Assembly: GCA_046483125.1 (NCBI GenBank)
Contig: JAWODU010000022.1
Location: 1-38,879 of the forward strand
Direction: 5' to 3'
Source of the DNA: JAWODU01 sp046483125
GTDB taxonomy: Bacteria > Verrucomicrobiota > Kiritimatiellia > UBA8416 > JAWODU01
Length of the DNA: 38,879 nucleotides
A model generated the notes under the pieces. The model was given only the letters and a program-made list of their open reading frames with translations. It was not told where the DNA came from and did not search any database. The translations under genes were made by a program, and so were the position numbers. Shown here in pieces: positions 32,194-38,879 of the stretch (its first letter is position 1; every line of letters starts with the position of its first letter).

Positions 32194-32303
32194 GAGCATG
32201 GGCGTAGGGGAGTGTGGGAGTATCGACGTGCCGGAATATAGAACTTTGAACCTGGCGGACCCGCCCTTTGGCGGGCAACCCTGAACGTTGGACAGTGAAC
32301 ACA
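32194..32303. repeat. Heptamer-repeat tract in the rnfA-rnfB gap
   Basis: Two kinds of degenerate 7-base units fill this gap. About 32202-32223: GGGcgTA/GGGgagT-type units. From 32241 the frame is exact: GAACTTT, GAACCTG (32248), then CAACCCT (32276), GAACGTT (32283), GGACAGT (32290), GAACACA (32297), all in 7-base phase. A CCCGCC-CTTT-GGCGGG hairpin (32260-32275) sits in the middle. The last units run into the first codons of rnfB. Confidence 0.55.
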
Positions 32304-33092
32304 ATTCTCATAACCGGAATTACCGTAGGAGGGATCGGGGCCGCGGCGGGCGCCGCCCTGGCCGTCGCATCGCGTTTCCTTTCCGTCAGGGATGACCCGC
32401 GCGTGGAGAAGGTTGCCGGAGTCCTTCCGGGCGTCAACTGCGGCGGATGCGGATACGCGGGGTGCGCCGATTACGCCAAGGCAATAGTCCTGAACGACGC
32501 GCCCATAAACCTGTGCTCCGCGGGTGGACAGGAGGTACTGGAGAAGGTTGCCGAGGTAATGGGTAAAGAGGCCGACGCAGAGGAAAAAAAGGCGGCGATC
32601 GTCCTTTGCGGCGGTGACCTGGATAAAGCGCCGCGGCGTTTTGAATACAACGGTGTGGCGGACTGCGCCGCCGCGGCCGCCGTGGACGGCGGCGACAAGG
32701 CCTGCGGGTACGGGTGCCTGGGCTACGGCAGTTGCGCCAGGGTGTGTCCCGTGGGCGCAATCGAGATAAAACACTGCCTCGCGTACGTACACCCGGACGT
32801 CTGCATCGGGTGCGGTGCGTGTGTAAACGCCTGCCCGCGCGGCCTCATAAAACTCGTGCCGGTTTCAAGACAAATACACGTTGTGTGCAGTTCAAAAGAC
32901 AGGGGCGCCGCCGTAAAGAAAGTATGCAAAGTGGGATGCATCGGCTGTACCAAATGCGCGAAAAACGTGGACAGCAAGCAAATCACAATGGACGGAGCTC
33001 TTGCCGTTGTCGATTACGACAAGCCGCTCGAAAATGAAAAGCTGGTCGAACTGTGCCCCGGCAACTGTATCGTAAAACGGAAACTTCAATGA
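32295..33092 (+). CDS. rnfB: Rnf complex ferredoxin subunit RnfB
   Basis: 265 residues from GTG 32295, which puts the membrane helix (TILITGITVGGIGAAAGAAL) at the N-terminus as in other RnfB; a TTG at 32268 would add 9 residues from the repeat tract. A 4Fe-4S domain has NCGGCGYAGC (C49, C52, C57) and C74. Then follow ferredoxin clusters CGYGCLGYGSCARVCPVGAI and CIGCGACVNACPRGL, and further CIGCTKCAK and ELCPGNC cysteines. It takes electrons from ferredoxin. Stop and rnfC start overlap as ATGA. The Shine-Dalgarno is weak. Confidence 0.93.
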   Translation: MNTILITGITVGGIGAAAGAALAVASRFLSVRDDPRVEKVAGVLPGVNCGGCGYAGCADYAKAIVLNDAPINLCSAGGQEVLEKVAEVMGKEADAEEKKAAIVLCGGDLDKAPRRFEYNGVADCAAAAAVDGGDKACGYGCLGYGSCARVCPVGAIEIKHCLAYVHPDVCIGCGACVNACPRGLIKLVPVSRQIHVVCSSKDRGAAVKKVCKVGCIGCTKCAKNVDSKQITMDGALAVVDYDKPLENEKLVELCPGNCIVKRKLQ

Positions 33093-34438
33093 AGACCATA
33101 CAAGCGTCGGTAAAACAGAAGGGAGGCGTTCATCCGGCCTGCCGCAAGAGCGCCACCCGGGACAAGCCGGTCAGGGAAATGCCCCTGCCTGAAACCCTGA
33201 CGGTTTCCATGGCCCAGCACATGGGCGCTCCCGCCGGGCCCGTGGTCAAGAAGGGAGACAGCGTTCTGCGCGGCCAGTTGATTGGTGAAGCCGCGGGATT
33301 CATATCCGCCGCGGTACACGCCCCGACCTCCGGGACAGTTGAATCGGTAAAAGGCGCTCCGACTCCCTCGGGTTCCCCCGCAACGGCGGTAACGATAAAG
33401 CCGGATGGAGAAGACAAATGGACGCCCGATCTCAAACAATGCCCGGATTACGAAAAGACCGACCCCCGGGAACTCGTTTCAATGGCGGCAGGAGCGGGGC
33501 TGGCCGGAATGGGCGGAGCGGGGTTCCCCACCCACGTAAAACTCTCCCCTCCTCCGGGCAAACCGATAGACATTCTCATAATCAACGGAGCCGAATGCGA
33601 ACCGTATCTTACCGCGGACCACCGCCTTATGGTTGAAAACGCCGGGGACATAGTCGCCGGATGTGCGGTTCTGCGGCACATACTCGGCGCTCAAACCGTC
33701 AGGATAGCCGTGGAAGACAACAAGCCTGAAGCCATAGCGGCAATGAGCAAAGCCGCCGCCGGCATGGAAGGCGACGTTGCGGTGGTCGTGCTGGAATCGA
33801 AATATCCAAAAGGCGCGGAAAAACAGCTTATTTACTCGATAACAGGACGCGAAGTGCCCTCCGGCGGTCTTCCCATGGATGTCGGCACACTGGCGGAGAA
33901 CGTCGGTACCACCGTGGCTGTCCGAGACGCGGTTGTGCATGGCCGCCCGCTTACGGAACGAATAACCACCGTTACCGGTCCGCAGGTTAATGAACCGTCA
34001 AACGTGCGCACACGCCTCGGCGTTTCCTATGCCGATCTCATCGATTTCTGCGGCGGGTTGCCAGGCACGCCGGGGAAAGTAATCTCCGGGGGGCCGATGA
34101 TGGGCCTCGCGCAGGGGGCAACGAACGTAAGCGTAACGAAGACGACTTCGGGCATCCTGGTACTGCCTCCGGAATCCGTGTACGAATACGATCCTCTGCC
34201 CTGCATAGGGTGCGGCAGGTGCGTGGAAGCCTGCCCGGTTTATCTCATGCCCTGCGAATTAAGCCTGATGATTGAAGCCGAAGACTATGAAAGCGCCGAA
34301 GCTTACAACGTGATGGACTGCATAGAATGCGGGTGCTGTGCCTATGAATGCCCGGCGCACAGGCCGCTTGTACAGCACATGAGGCAGGGAAAAGCGTGGG
34401 TCGCCGCCAGGCGCCGCGCCGAAAAGGAGAAGAAGTAA
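33089..34438 (+). CDS. rnfC: Rnf complex subunit RnfC
   Basis: 449 residues from ATG 33089 (ATGA overlap with rnfB); an in-frame upstream start lies inside rnfB. It is the NADH/FMN-binding subunit: AAVHAPTSGTVESV barrel-sandwich region, GMGGAGFPTHVKL and INGAECEPYLTADHRLM (nucleotide and FMN region), a SLBB-like segment (RITTVTGPQVNEPSNVRTRL), and two 4Fe-4S motifs CIGCGRCVEACP and CIECGCCAYECP near the C-terminus. It lacks the long Ala/Lys-rich tail of E. coli RsxC. Confidence 0.95.
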   Translation: MKTIQASVKQKGGVHPACRKSATRDKPVREMPLPETLTVSMAQHMGAPAGPVVKKGDSVLRGQLIGEAAGFISAAVHAPTSGTVESVKGAPTPSGSPATAVTIKPDGEDKWTPDLKQCPDYEKTDPRELVSMAAGAGLAGMGGAGFPTHVKLSPPPGKPIDILIINGAECEPYLTADHRLMVENAGDIVAGCAVLRHILGAQTVRIAVEDNKPEAIAAMSKAAAGMEGDVAVVVLESKYPKGAEKQLIYSITGREVPSGGLPMDVGTLAENVGTTVAVRDAVVHGRPLTERITTVTGPQVNEPSNVRTRLGVSYADLIDFCGGLPGTPGKVISGGPMMGLAQGATNVSVTKTTSGILVLPPESVYEYDPLPCIGCGRCVEACPVYLMPCELSLMIEAEDYESAEAYNVMDCIECGCCAYECPAHRPLVQHMRQGKAWVAARRRAEKEKK

Positions 34439-34440
34439 AA

Positions 34441-35430
34441 ATGGGTCCCGGTAACGACAGCCTGCTTACGGTATCATCCTCGCCGCACGTTCATTCCGGC
34501 GCGTCGGTGCGGCGCATCATGATGGACGTGATTATAGCGCTTCTTCCCGTGCTCGCCGTTTCAATCTACTTCTTCGGCCGCAACGCTCTGCGTCTGGTAA
34601 CTACCTGTGTTCTCGTCTCGGTCGCCGCGGAGTTTCTGTGCAGGAAAGCGATGCGGCGGGATCCGGGGATCGGAGATCTGAGCGCCGTGGTAACGGGACT
34701 CCTCCTGGCGTTCAATCTGCCGCCCGCTCTTCCGACCTGGTTGGCGGCAGTCGGCGCGGTATTTGCCATTGTCGTTGCCAAACAGCTTTTCGGAGGACTT
34801 GGCTACAATCCGTTTAATCCGGCGCTGGCTGGAAGAGTCGCCCTCCTGATATCGGTGCCCGGTTTTATGACGGTCTGGTCGAAGTGGCATATCCCCGGAA
34901 CGGACGCCGTCACCGCCGCAACTCCGCTGGGCATGGCGAAGGAAGCGCTTCAATCGGGGAAACCGGTGCCATTCGATTTTACCTCCGGCATGGCTTTTAA
35001 CTTTCTTGTCGGGGACATGAACGGCTGTATCGGCGAGGTCTCCGCGGCTGCCGTTATTCTCGGGGGACTGTACCTGCTTTTCAGACGCTGTATATCATGG
35101 CACATACCGGTGTTTTACGTCGGAACCGTGGCCCTGTTTTCCTGGATTCTGTACGCGTTGGATCCCGCGGCCAACATGCCGCCCGGGTTTCACGTTCTTG
35201 CCGGAGGGCTGATGCTCGGAGCTGTTTTCATGGCTACGGATATGGTTACCTCCCCCGTAACGGGAAAGGGCAAGATAGTTTTCGGTGTGGGCTGTGGTGT
35301 GATTACCATGGTTATACGCAGGTGGGGAGGCTACCCGGAGGGAGTCAGCTTCGCCATTCTTCTCATGAATTCGGTCGTTCCGCTGATAAACAGGGCGGCC
35401 AGACCAAGGGTGTTCGGTAAAAAGAAATGA
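34441..35430 (+). CDS. rnfD: Rnf complex subunit RnfD
   Basis: 329 residues from ATG 34441, two bases after the rnfC stop and preceded by AAGGAGAAG. A membrane subunit like NqrB. VHSGASVRRIMMDVIIALLP is the typical N-terminus. GGLGYNPFNPALAGRVALL follows, then DAVTAATPLG, the expected covalent-FMN site (T161), a variant of the usual SGAT. A late DMVTSPVTGKGKIVFG segment precedes the last helices. About nine helices. Its stop overlaps rnfG as ATGA. Confidence 0.94.
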   Translation: MGPGNDSLLTVSSSPHVHSGASVRRIMMDVIIALLPVLAVSIYFFGRNALRLVTTCVLVSVAAEFLCRKAMRRDPGIGDLSAVVTGLLLAFNLPPALPTWLAAVGAVFAIVVAKQLFGGLGYNPFNPALAGRVALLISVPGFMTVWSKWHIPGTDAVTAATPLGMAKEALQSGKPVPFDFTSGMAFNFLVGDMNGCIGEVSAAAVILGGLYLLFRRCISWHIPVFYVGTVALFSWILYALDPAANMPPGFHVLAGGLMLGAVFMATDMVTSPVTGKGKIVFGVGCGVITMVIRRWGGYPEGVSFAILLMNSVVPLINRAARPRVFGKKK

Positions 35431-36011
35431 AGGAATTCGTAAAATTGACAGGAATACTGACTCTGGTTTCGTCCGTCGCCGGGCTTGTGCTGGCGTGGGC
35501 AAACGATCTGACCGAAGATCGTATAGATAAAGTAAAAAGCGAAAGAAAACTCGCCGCGGTGAGGAGCGTCCTTCCCCCTTGCGACAATTTCAACACCAAC
35601 AGCGCCGTTACCATAACTCATAACGGCAAGGAACACACTTTCTATATCGCGGTAAAAGAAGGATTGTACGCTGGCGCCGCTTTCGAAACGGTGTCTAAAA
35701 AGGGATACGGAGGCGACATAGGCGTTATGGTCGGCGTCAACGCGGAAGGCACCGTTCAGGGCATTGAAATACTCTCCCATGAGGAAACTCCAGGTCTCGG
35801 CGCCAGGATAGAAAATCCCGGTTTCAAAAGCCGTTTTGCCGGCAGGGACCTCAAAAAAACACAGTGGAAAGTCGAAAAAGACGGAGGCGATATAGACCAG
35901 ATTACCTCCGCCACGATTTCATCCCGAGCCGTCGCCGAAACTGCGGGCAAAGGCATTGAGTTATACCTGGAACACGAAGACGAAATTCGTTCGGCCGCAA
36001 AACAACGATGA
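35427..36011 (+). CDS. rnfG: Rnf complex subunit RnfG
   Basis: 194 residues. One N-terminal helix (about 5-25) anchors a periplasmic FMN-binding domain. QITSATISSRAV (159-170) carries the covalent FMN threonine T163 in an SAT variant of the S(G/A)AT motif. EETPGLGARI (120-129) is the conserved second motif. Homologue of NqrC. ATGA overlaps link it to rnfD and rnfE. Confidence 0.94.
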   Translation: MKEFVKLTGILTLVSSVAGLVLAWANDLTEDRIDKVKSERKLAAVRSVLPPCDNFNTNSAVTITHNGKEHTFYIAVKEGLYAGAAFETVSKKGYGGDIGVMVGVNAEGTVQGIEILSHEETPGLGARIENPGFKSRFAGRDLKKTQWKVEKDGGDIDQITSATISSRAVAETAGKGIELYLEHEDEIRSAAKQR

Positions 36012-36718
36012 AACTTTTCAAGGAATTCATTAAGGGATTGTGGGAAGAAAACCCCATTTTCAGGCTCGTCCTCGGCATGTGCCCTACCCTTGCCGTAACC
36101 ACTTCTCTGGAAAACGGAATCGGCATGGGCATCGCCGCGACATTCGTCCTCGTGTGTTCCAACCTCGTCGTATCGTCCATTCGACGCCTGATACCTCCCC
36201 GTGTACGCATTCCGTGTTTCATCGTAGTCATCGCCACGTTCGTGACGGTTGTCGATCTGGTTATGAAAGCTTTCAGACCGGAGCTCCACGACAACCTGGG
36301 CATTTTTATTCCTCTGATAGTGGTGAACTGTATTATCCTCGCGCGGGCCGAAGCATTCGCTTCGAAAAATACGTTTCTTTATTCCTTCGCGGACGGTCTG
36401 GGCATGGGGATCGGCTTCACGCTGGGTCTGGCGGTTCTCGGCGCCTGCCGCGAAATACTCGGTGACGGTTCCCTGACTCTCTGGGGAGACATAAGCTGGC
36501 GGATTCCGGGAACGGAACCGCTTGTACTGTTTATCCTGGCCCCGGGAGGCTTCATAACGCTGGGATGCCTGCTCGGACTTATGAATCAGGTTCAATCCAT
36601 GATAAACCGCAGGCGCGGCAAAACGTTTGTTCCGCCCGCCCATCTCGACTGCCGCCACTGCGTCCTGCGCAAATGGAGCGGGTCGCCACAGGATAGTCCG
36701 TCGTGCTCTACGCGGTAA
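36008..36718 (+). CDS. rnfE: Rnf complex subunit RnfE with a CxxC-containing tail
   Basis: A 236-residue membrane subunit homologous to NqrD and to RnfA. ENPIFRLVLGMCPTLAVTTS holds one conserved Cys; IPLIVVNCIILARAEAFA holds the other. Six helices. After the last helix the protein continues with a basic stretch and a tail containing CRHCVLRKW (a CxxC) and ending PSCSTR, which is longer than typical RnfE. The tail overlaps the start of the metallophosphoesterase gene by 16 bases, so part of it may simply reflect overlapping coding. Confidence 0.93.
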   Translation: MKLFKEFIKGLWEENPIFRLVLGMCPTLAVTTSLENGIGMGIAATFVLVCSNLVVSSIRRLIPPRVRIPCFIVVIATFVTVVDLVMKAFRPELHDNLGIFIPLIVVNCIILARAEAFASKNTFLYSFADGLGMGIGFTLGLAVLGACREILGDGSLTLWGDISWRIPGTEPLVLFILAPGGFITLGCLLGLMNQVQSMINRRRGKTFVPPAHLDCRHCVLRKWSGSPQDSPSCSTR

Positions 36719-38175
36719 TTTCAGACATTCATTCCAACTTCCAGGCGTGGAACGCAGTCCTCCTGGATATACGCAGTCAGGACATTGACAGGATCATCTG
36801 CCTCGGTGACATCGTGGGCTACGGTCCCGACCCCCAGCGCGTACTGGCTTCCGTGCACTCAAACGTGGACAATTTCACCCTCGGCAACCACGACGCGGTG
36901 GTCTGCGGTAAAATGGACGGTTCTCTGTTCAATGATTCCGCCCGCGAAATCATAGAATGGACCGCCTCCCGTCTTAACAATAACGCCGTTGAATTTCTGG
37001 GAAGCCTTCCACTGTCGCTGAGCGGCAAAGGCTTCAGGTGCGTTCACGGGGAGTTTTCCGATCCGCCGGCCTTCAATTATCTCATAGACCCCGAAGACGC
37101 GCTTCCTTCATGGGACGCCGTCGGCGAACAGCTTCTCTTCGCGGGCCACACTCATTGCCCGTCCATTTTTCTCAAAGGTCAAAGCGGCACCCCCCACCGG
37201 ATCGATCCGCGGGATTTCACCCTGGAAGAAGGCAAAAGATACATTGTCAATGTAGGCTCCGTGGGTCAGCCGCGCGGAGGCGACGCCAGGGCCTGTTACT
37301 GCGTTTACGATGAGGATCTCGGAAACATTTCATGGCGGGTTGTTCCCTTCGACCTGGACGCTTACCGGAACGCTCTTCAAAAAGCGGGGCTCCCCGAAGA
37401 GCCGAGTTACTTTCTGCGTCACGATCCCCGGACGGGCACGCCTCCGCTTCGTGAAGTGCTTGACTTCTCGCCCGCCGCGAATCCCGAACAGTCGGCCAGA
37501 AACGCCGTCGAGGTGCAGGCGCTCGAAGTACTGCAGAAGAAGGTTGCCAGATGGAAGACCCTTACCTCCGCCGTCGCCGCCGCGGCCGTGCTGGCGGCCG
37601 GATCCGCTTCCTGGGCGTGGTGGCACAGCCGCGCGCGGCCGGTCGATATTCCCTACCGCCCGACTCATCCGGTCAGGGCGGCGGGTCTGCCGCATGAAAG
37701 AAACCTGATTTTCACGCCTGAATCGGCAATAGAGCCCAACACGCTTATTCCCTCCTGGCATCTCCGTGTGGGCGACAGCCGCGCGCAAAGCGTGGGCGTG
37801 AACATAGATCCCGAGATGGGCGCGCTTTTCGTAATGAAGTCGTCAAGTCAACGCAACGAAGTGAGTCTTTCATCACCGCCTGTAAATGTATCGCCCGGCA
37901 TGAAGCTGTGCCTGGAAGCCATGTGCAGAAAGGAAGACGGTTTTGACGGAAGTGTCGCGGTTTTCATTTCGCTGGAAAGGACCGTCGACGGCGCCGATGA
38001 ACGTATCGAACGCTTCGTGGTCAAGGAGCCCAACTGGAGCCGCGGCGGCGGCTGGCTGATGGCCAAGAAGACTTTTGAGATACCCGCCGGCGGCACGCAA
38101 ATCACTTACCATATCCGCGGCAATTTCACGGGCACAGCCCTTCTCCGCGACCTCCGCCTCACCCGCCGCCCGTAA
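36703..38175 (+). CDS. Calcineurin-like metallophosphoesterase with membrane helix and C-terminal domain
   Basis: 490 residues from GTG 36703. The N-terminal MPE domain (1-245) of the YfcE/diadenosine-tetraphosphatase-like type has the full metal set: SDIHSN, GDIVGYGPDP, GNHDAVV, HGEFSDPP and AGHTHCP. A linker and a coiled segment (about 262-285, ending LQKKVARWK) precede a transmembrane helix (about 287-308, AVAAAAVLAAGSASWAWW). About 180 residues follow that resemble a beta-sandwich binding domain (LCLEAMCRKEDGFDGSVAVF). Topology suggests a cytoplasmic phosphoesterase tethered to an external domain. It overlaps rnfE by 16 bases and may be cotranscribed. Substrate unknown. Confidence 0.85.
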   Translation: MLYAVISDIHSNFQAWNAVLLDIRSQDIDRIICLGDIVGYGPDPQRVLASVHSNVDNFTLGNHDAVVCGKMDGSLFNDSAREIIEWTASRLNNNAVEFLGSLPLSLSGKGFRCVHGEFSDPPAFNYLIDPEDALPSWDAVGEQLLFAGHTHCPSIFLKGQSGTPHRIDPRDFTLEEGKRYIVNVGSVGQPRGGDARACYCVYDEDLGNISWRVVPFDLDAYRNALQKAGLPEEPSYFLRHDPRTGTPPLREVLDFSPAANPEQSARNAVEVQALEVLQKKVARWKTLTSAVAAAAVLAAGSASWAWWHSRARPVDIPYRPTHPVRAAGLPHERNLIFTPESAIEPNTLIPSWHLRVGDSRAQSVGVNIDPEMGALFVMKSSSQRNEVSLSSPPVNVSPGMKLCLEAMCRKEDGFDGSVAVFISLERTVDGADERIERFVVKEPNWSRGGGWLMAKKTFEIPAGGTQITYHIRGNFTGTALLRDLRLTRRP

Positions 38176-38234
38176 TCCTCTCAGCTCACGGACAATCACG
38201 GGTCATGGCCGCAAATAATCCCCCCGACAACCCA

Positions 38235-38263
38235 TTGACCATTTCGGCGCGTGATGATATTTT
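38235..38263 (+). promoter_or_regulatory. Promoter of tRNA-Pro
   Basis: TTGACC (38235-38240) and TATTTT (38258-38263) spaced by 17 bases, five and four matches to the sigma70 consensus. Predicted start near 38270, twenty bases before the tRNA. Confidence 0.5.
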
Positions 38264-38289
38264 CCCCGGGAAAGACCGCAAAAGAGAGT

Positions 38290-38366
38290 CGGGGCGTAGC
38301 GCAGTCTGGCAGCGCGCTTGCTTCGGGAGCAAGAGGTCACGGGTTCAACTCCCGTCGCCCCGACCA
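38290..38366 (+). tRNA. tRNA-Pro(CGG)
   Basis: 77 bases with an encoded CCA. The acceptor stem CGGGGCG/CGCCCCG pairs fully. The D arm is GCGC...GCGC with TCTGG in the loop. The anticodon stem CTTGC/GCAAG closes the loop TTCGGGA, giving anticodon CGG. The T arm ACGGG-TTCAACT-CCCGT is canonical. It reads proline CCG codons. Confidence 0.97.
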
Positions 38367-38512
38367 TTTCATTGTTTCGGCGCAGTTCGCGCCGGTCGCG
38401 ACGGCGGGACGCGCCGCCGCGATGATTGACCACGGCTCCGGGAACTCGACTTGCAGGACCGGGACCGGCCTGTCAGCCCACCTTGACGACGACCTCTTGA
38501 CGGACGTTTTCG

Positions 38513-38542
38513 CCGTCGCCGAATCGTGCGATTCGGCGACGG
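38513..38542. repeat. 14-bp perfect inverted repeat
   Basis: CCGTCGCCGAATCG (38513-38526) and CGATTCGGCGACGG (38529-38542) pair fully around a TG centre. The strongest of three hairpins in this tract and shares CGCCGAA with the other two. No T-run follows. Confidence 0.75.
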
Positions 38543-38561
38543 GTGACAGCGACTTGCCGGA

Positions 38562-38583
38562 CGCCGCCGAAACGTCGGCGGCG
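38562..38583. repeat. 9-bp inverted repeat, second of the hairpin set
   Basis: CGCCGCCGA - AACG - TCGGCGGCG. The GCCGCCGA/TCGGCGGC core is identical to that of the repeat at 38619-38640; only loop and outer pair differ. Confidence 0.7.
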
Positions 38584-38618
38584 GTGGAAGTGACTGCGAC
38601 AGAAGCGACTTGCGACAG

Positions 38619-38640
38619 GGCCGCCGAATCATCGGCGGCC
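38619..38640. repeat. 9-bp inverted repeat, third of the hairpin set
   Basis: GGCCGCCGA - ATCA - TCGGCGGCC. Same 8-bp core as the preceding hairpin, 57 bases further on, so the two are copies of one element. Confidence 0.7.
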
Positions 38641-38693
38641 AATGACCCGGCCTTTCTCATCGGGGGAGAGGGAGAATCGGAATCGGATCGGAT

Positions 38694-38879
38694 TGAATCT
38701 TACCCCATTTATTGGGCCAGTGCAGCGAAGCGGTGTTATGGTGAGAGGATAGGAGGGTGAGATGAACAATACAGGAAAGAGTCATCAACCGTATGACAAG
38801 GAGTTCAAGGATCAGGCGGTGGAGATGTTGCTGGAGAGTGGACGGCCTTTAAAGGCCGTGGCGCGAGATCTGGGTGTCA
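38694..38879 (+). mobile_element. Left end of an IS3-family insertion sequence, cut by the window edge
   Basis: A possible terminal end beginning TGAATCTTACCCC (IS3-family ends usually start with TG) lies 68 bases ahead of an OrfA-type start codon, followed by AGGAGGGTGAG as ribosome-binding site. The right end is outside the window, so the inverted repeat and target duplication cannot be checked and the exact boundary is a guess. Confidence 0.5.
38762..38879 (+). CDS. IS3-family transposase OrfA, N-terminal fragment
   Basis: 39 codons to the window edge. YDKEFKDQAVEMLLESGRPL then KAVARDLGV is the helix-turn-helix start of the Tnp_1 (IS3/IS911 OrfA) family, which binds the IS ends; OrfB would lie downstream. 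The ATG at 38762 follows AGGAGGG. It reads onward without a stop. Confidence 0.8.
   Translation, partial: MNNTGKSHQPYDKEFKDQAVEMLLESGRPLKAVARDLGV

Larger units (their letters stand above)
38367..38693. other. Hairpin-rich intergenic tract between tRNA-Pro and an IS element
   Basis: No convincing gene; a long plus-strand frame crosses the tRNA itself and has low-complexity content. The tract holds a CGGCGC/GCGCCG hairpin (38378-38394), three stronger GC-rich inverted repeats, three CGACTTGC copies (38448, 38550, 38606) and a GAATCG tandem (38674-38685) next to the IS end. Confidence 0.5.

Noticed and set aside
31585..36718. Na+-translocating NADH:quinone reductase (Nqr) operon
   Set aside because: An RnfB ferredoxin subunit and a two-cluster RnfC are present and there is no NqrF, so this is Rnf and not Nqr.
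38513..38640. CRISPR array
   Set aside because: The repeats are short inverted repeats of different lengths and irregular spacing, with no uniform spacers and no cas genes nearby.
38251..38760. A 169-codon plus-strand open frame across the tRNA-Pro
   Set aside because: It runs through the tRNA gene and then a hairpin-rich tract, giving an Ala/Asp/Ser low-complexity product with no recognisable motif and no good ribosome-binding site.

Overview
The window is a moderately GC-rich, densely coded stretch of a Gram-negative bacterial chromosome. A Kdo transferase (kdtA), a SecD-SecF fusion with YajC, a lipoprotein and a six-gene Rnf complex point to an outer-membrane bacterium with ion-coupled ferredoxin:NAD+ chemistry. 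The mix of bactofilins, an FecR/SUMF1/O-antigen-ligase operon, a heparinase II/III-like protein and a two-domain NAD synthetase fits the PVC group (Kiritimatiellota, Lentisphaerota, Verrucomicrobiota) or a relative. That placement is an inference; no rRNA is present.

Layout. 1-146: 5' end of a DruA/DUF4338-like gene (minus). 347-1643: a serine/threonine kinase-like gene behind a long leader hairpin. 1651-8598 (minus): aroC-tgt-yajC-secDF-recJ. 8654-14202 (plus): an exported or membrane operon with FecR protein, DUF7948-like/SUMF1 protein with a poly-Thr tail, Wzy_C-family ligase and two unknown small membrane proteins. 14171-20235 (minus): dprA-topA-xerC-kdtA. 20605-21048 (minus): CARDB-like lipoprotein. 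21543-22136: membrane-anchored Hedgehog/M15-like peptidase. 22137-23747 (minus): nadB. 23915-27242 (plus): argC, two bactofilins (one with a zinc ribbon) and parB. 27353-29245 (minus): heparinase-like protein. 29413-31478 (plus): a tiny membrane ORF coupled to nadE. 31585-38175 (plus): rnfABCDGE followed by a membrane-anchored metallophosphoesterase. 38290-38366: tRNA-Pro(CGG). 38378-38640: a hairpin-rich tract. 38694-end: start of an IS3-type insertion sequence.

The ordinary parts are protein export (SecDF/YajC), tRNA modification (Tgt), aromatic, arginine and NAD biosynthesis, DNA processing and topology (DprA, TopA, XerC, RecJ), LPS core (KdtA), segregation or cytoskeleton (ParB, bactofilins) and energy conservation (Rnf). 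The parts most worth a second look are the Hedgehog signalling-domain-like peptidase, the FecR-SUMF1-ligase operon whose middle product ends in 19 threonines, TopA with three helical repeats in place of zinc ribbons, the zinc-ribbon bactofilin, and several structured or repetitive non-coding segments. All calls come from reading the sequence; no database search was run. Promoters and RNA structures are by-eye predictions.
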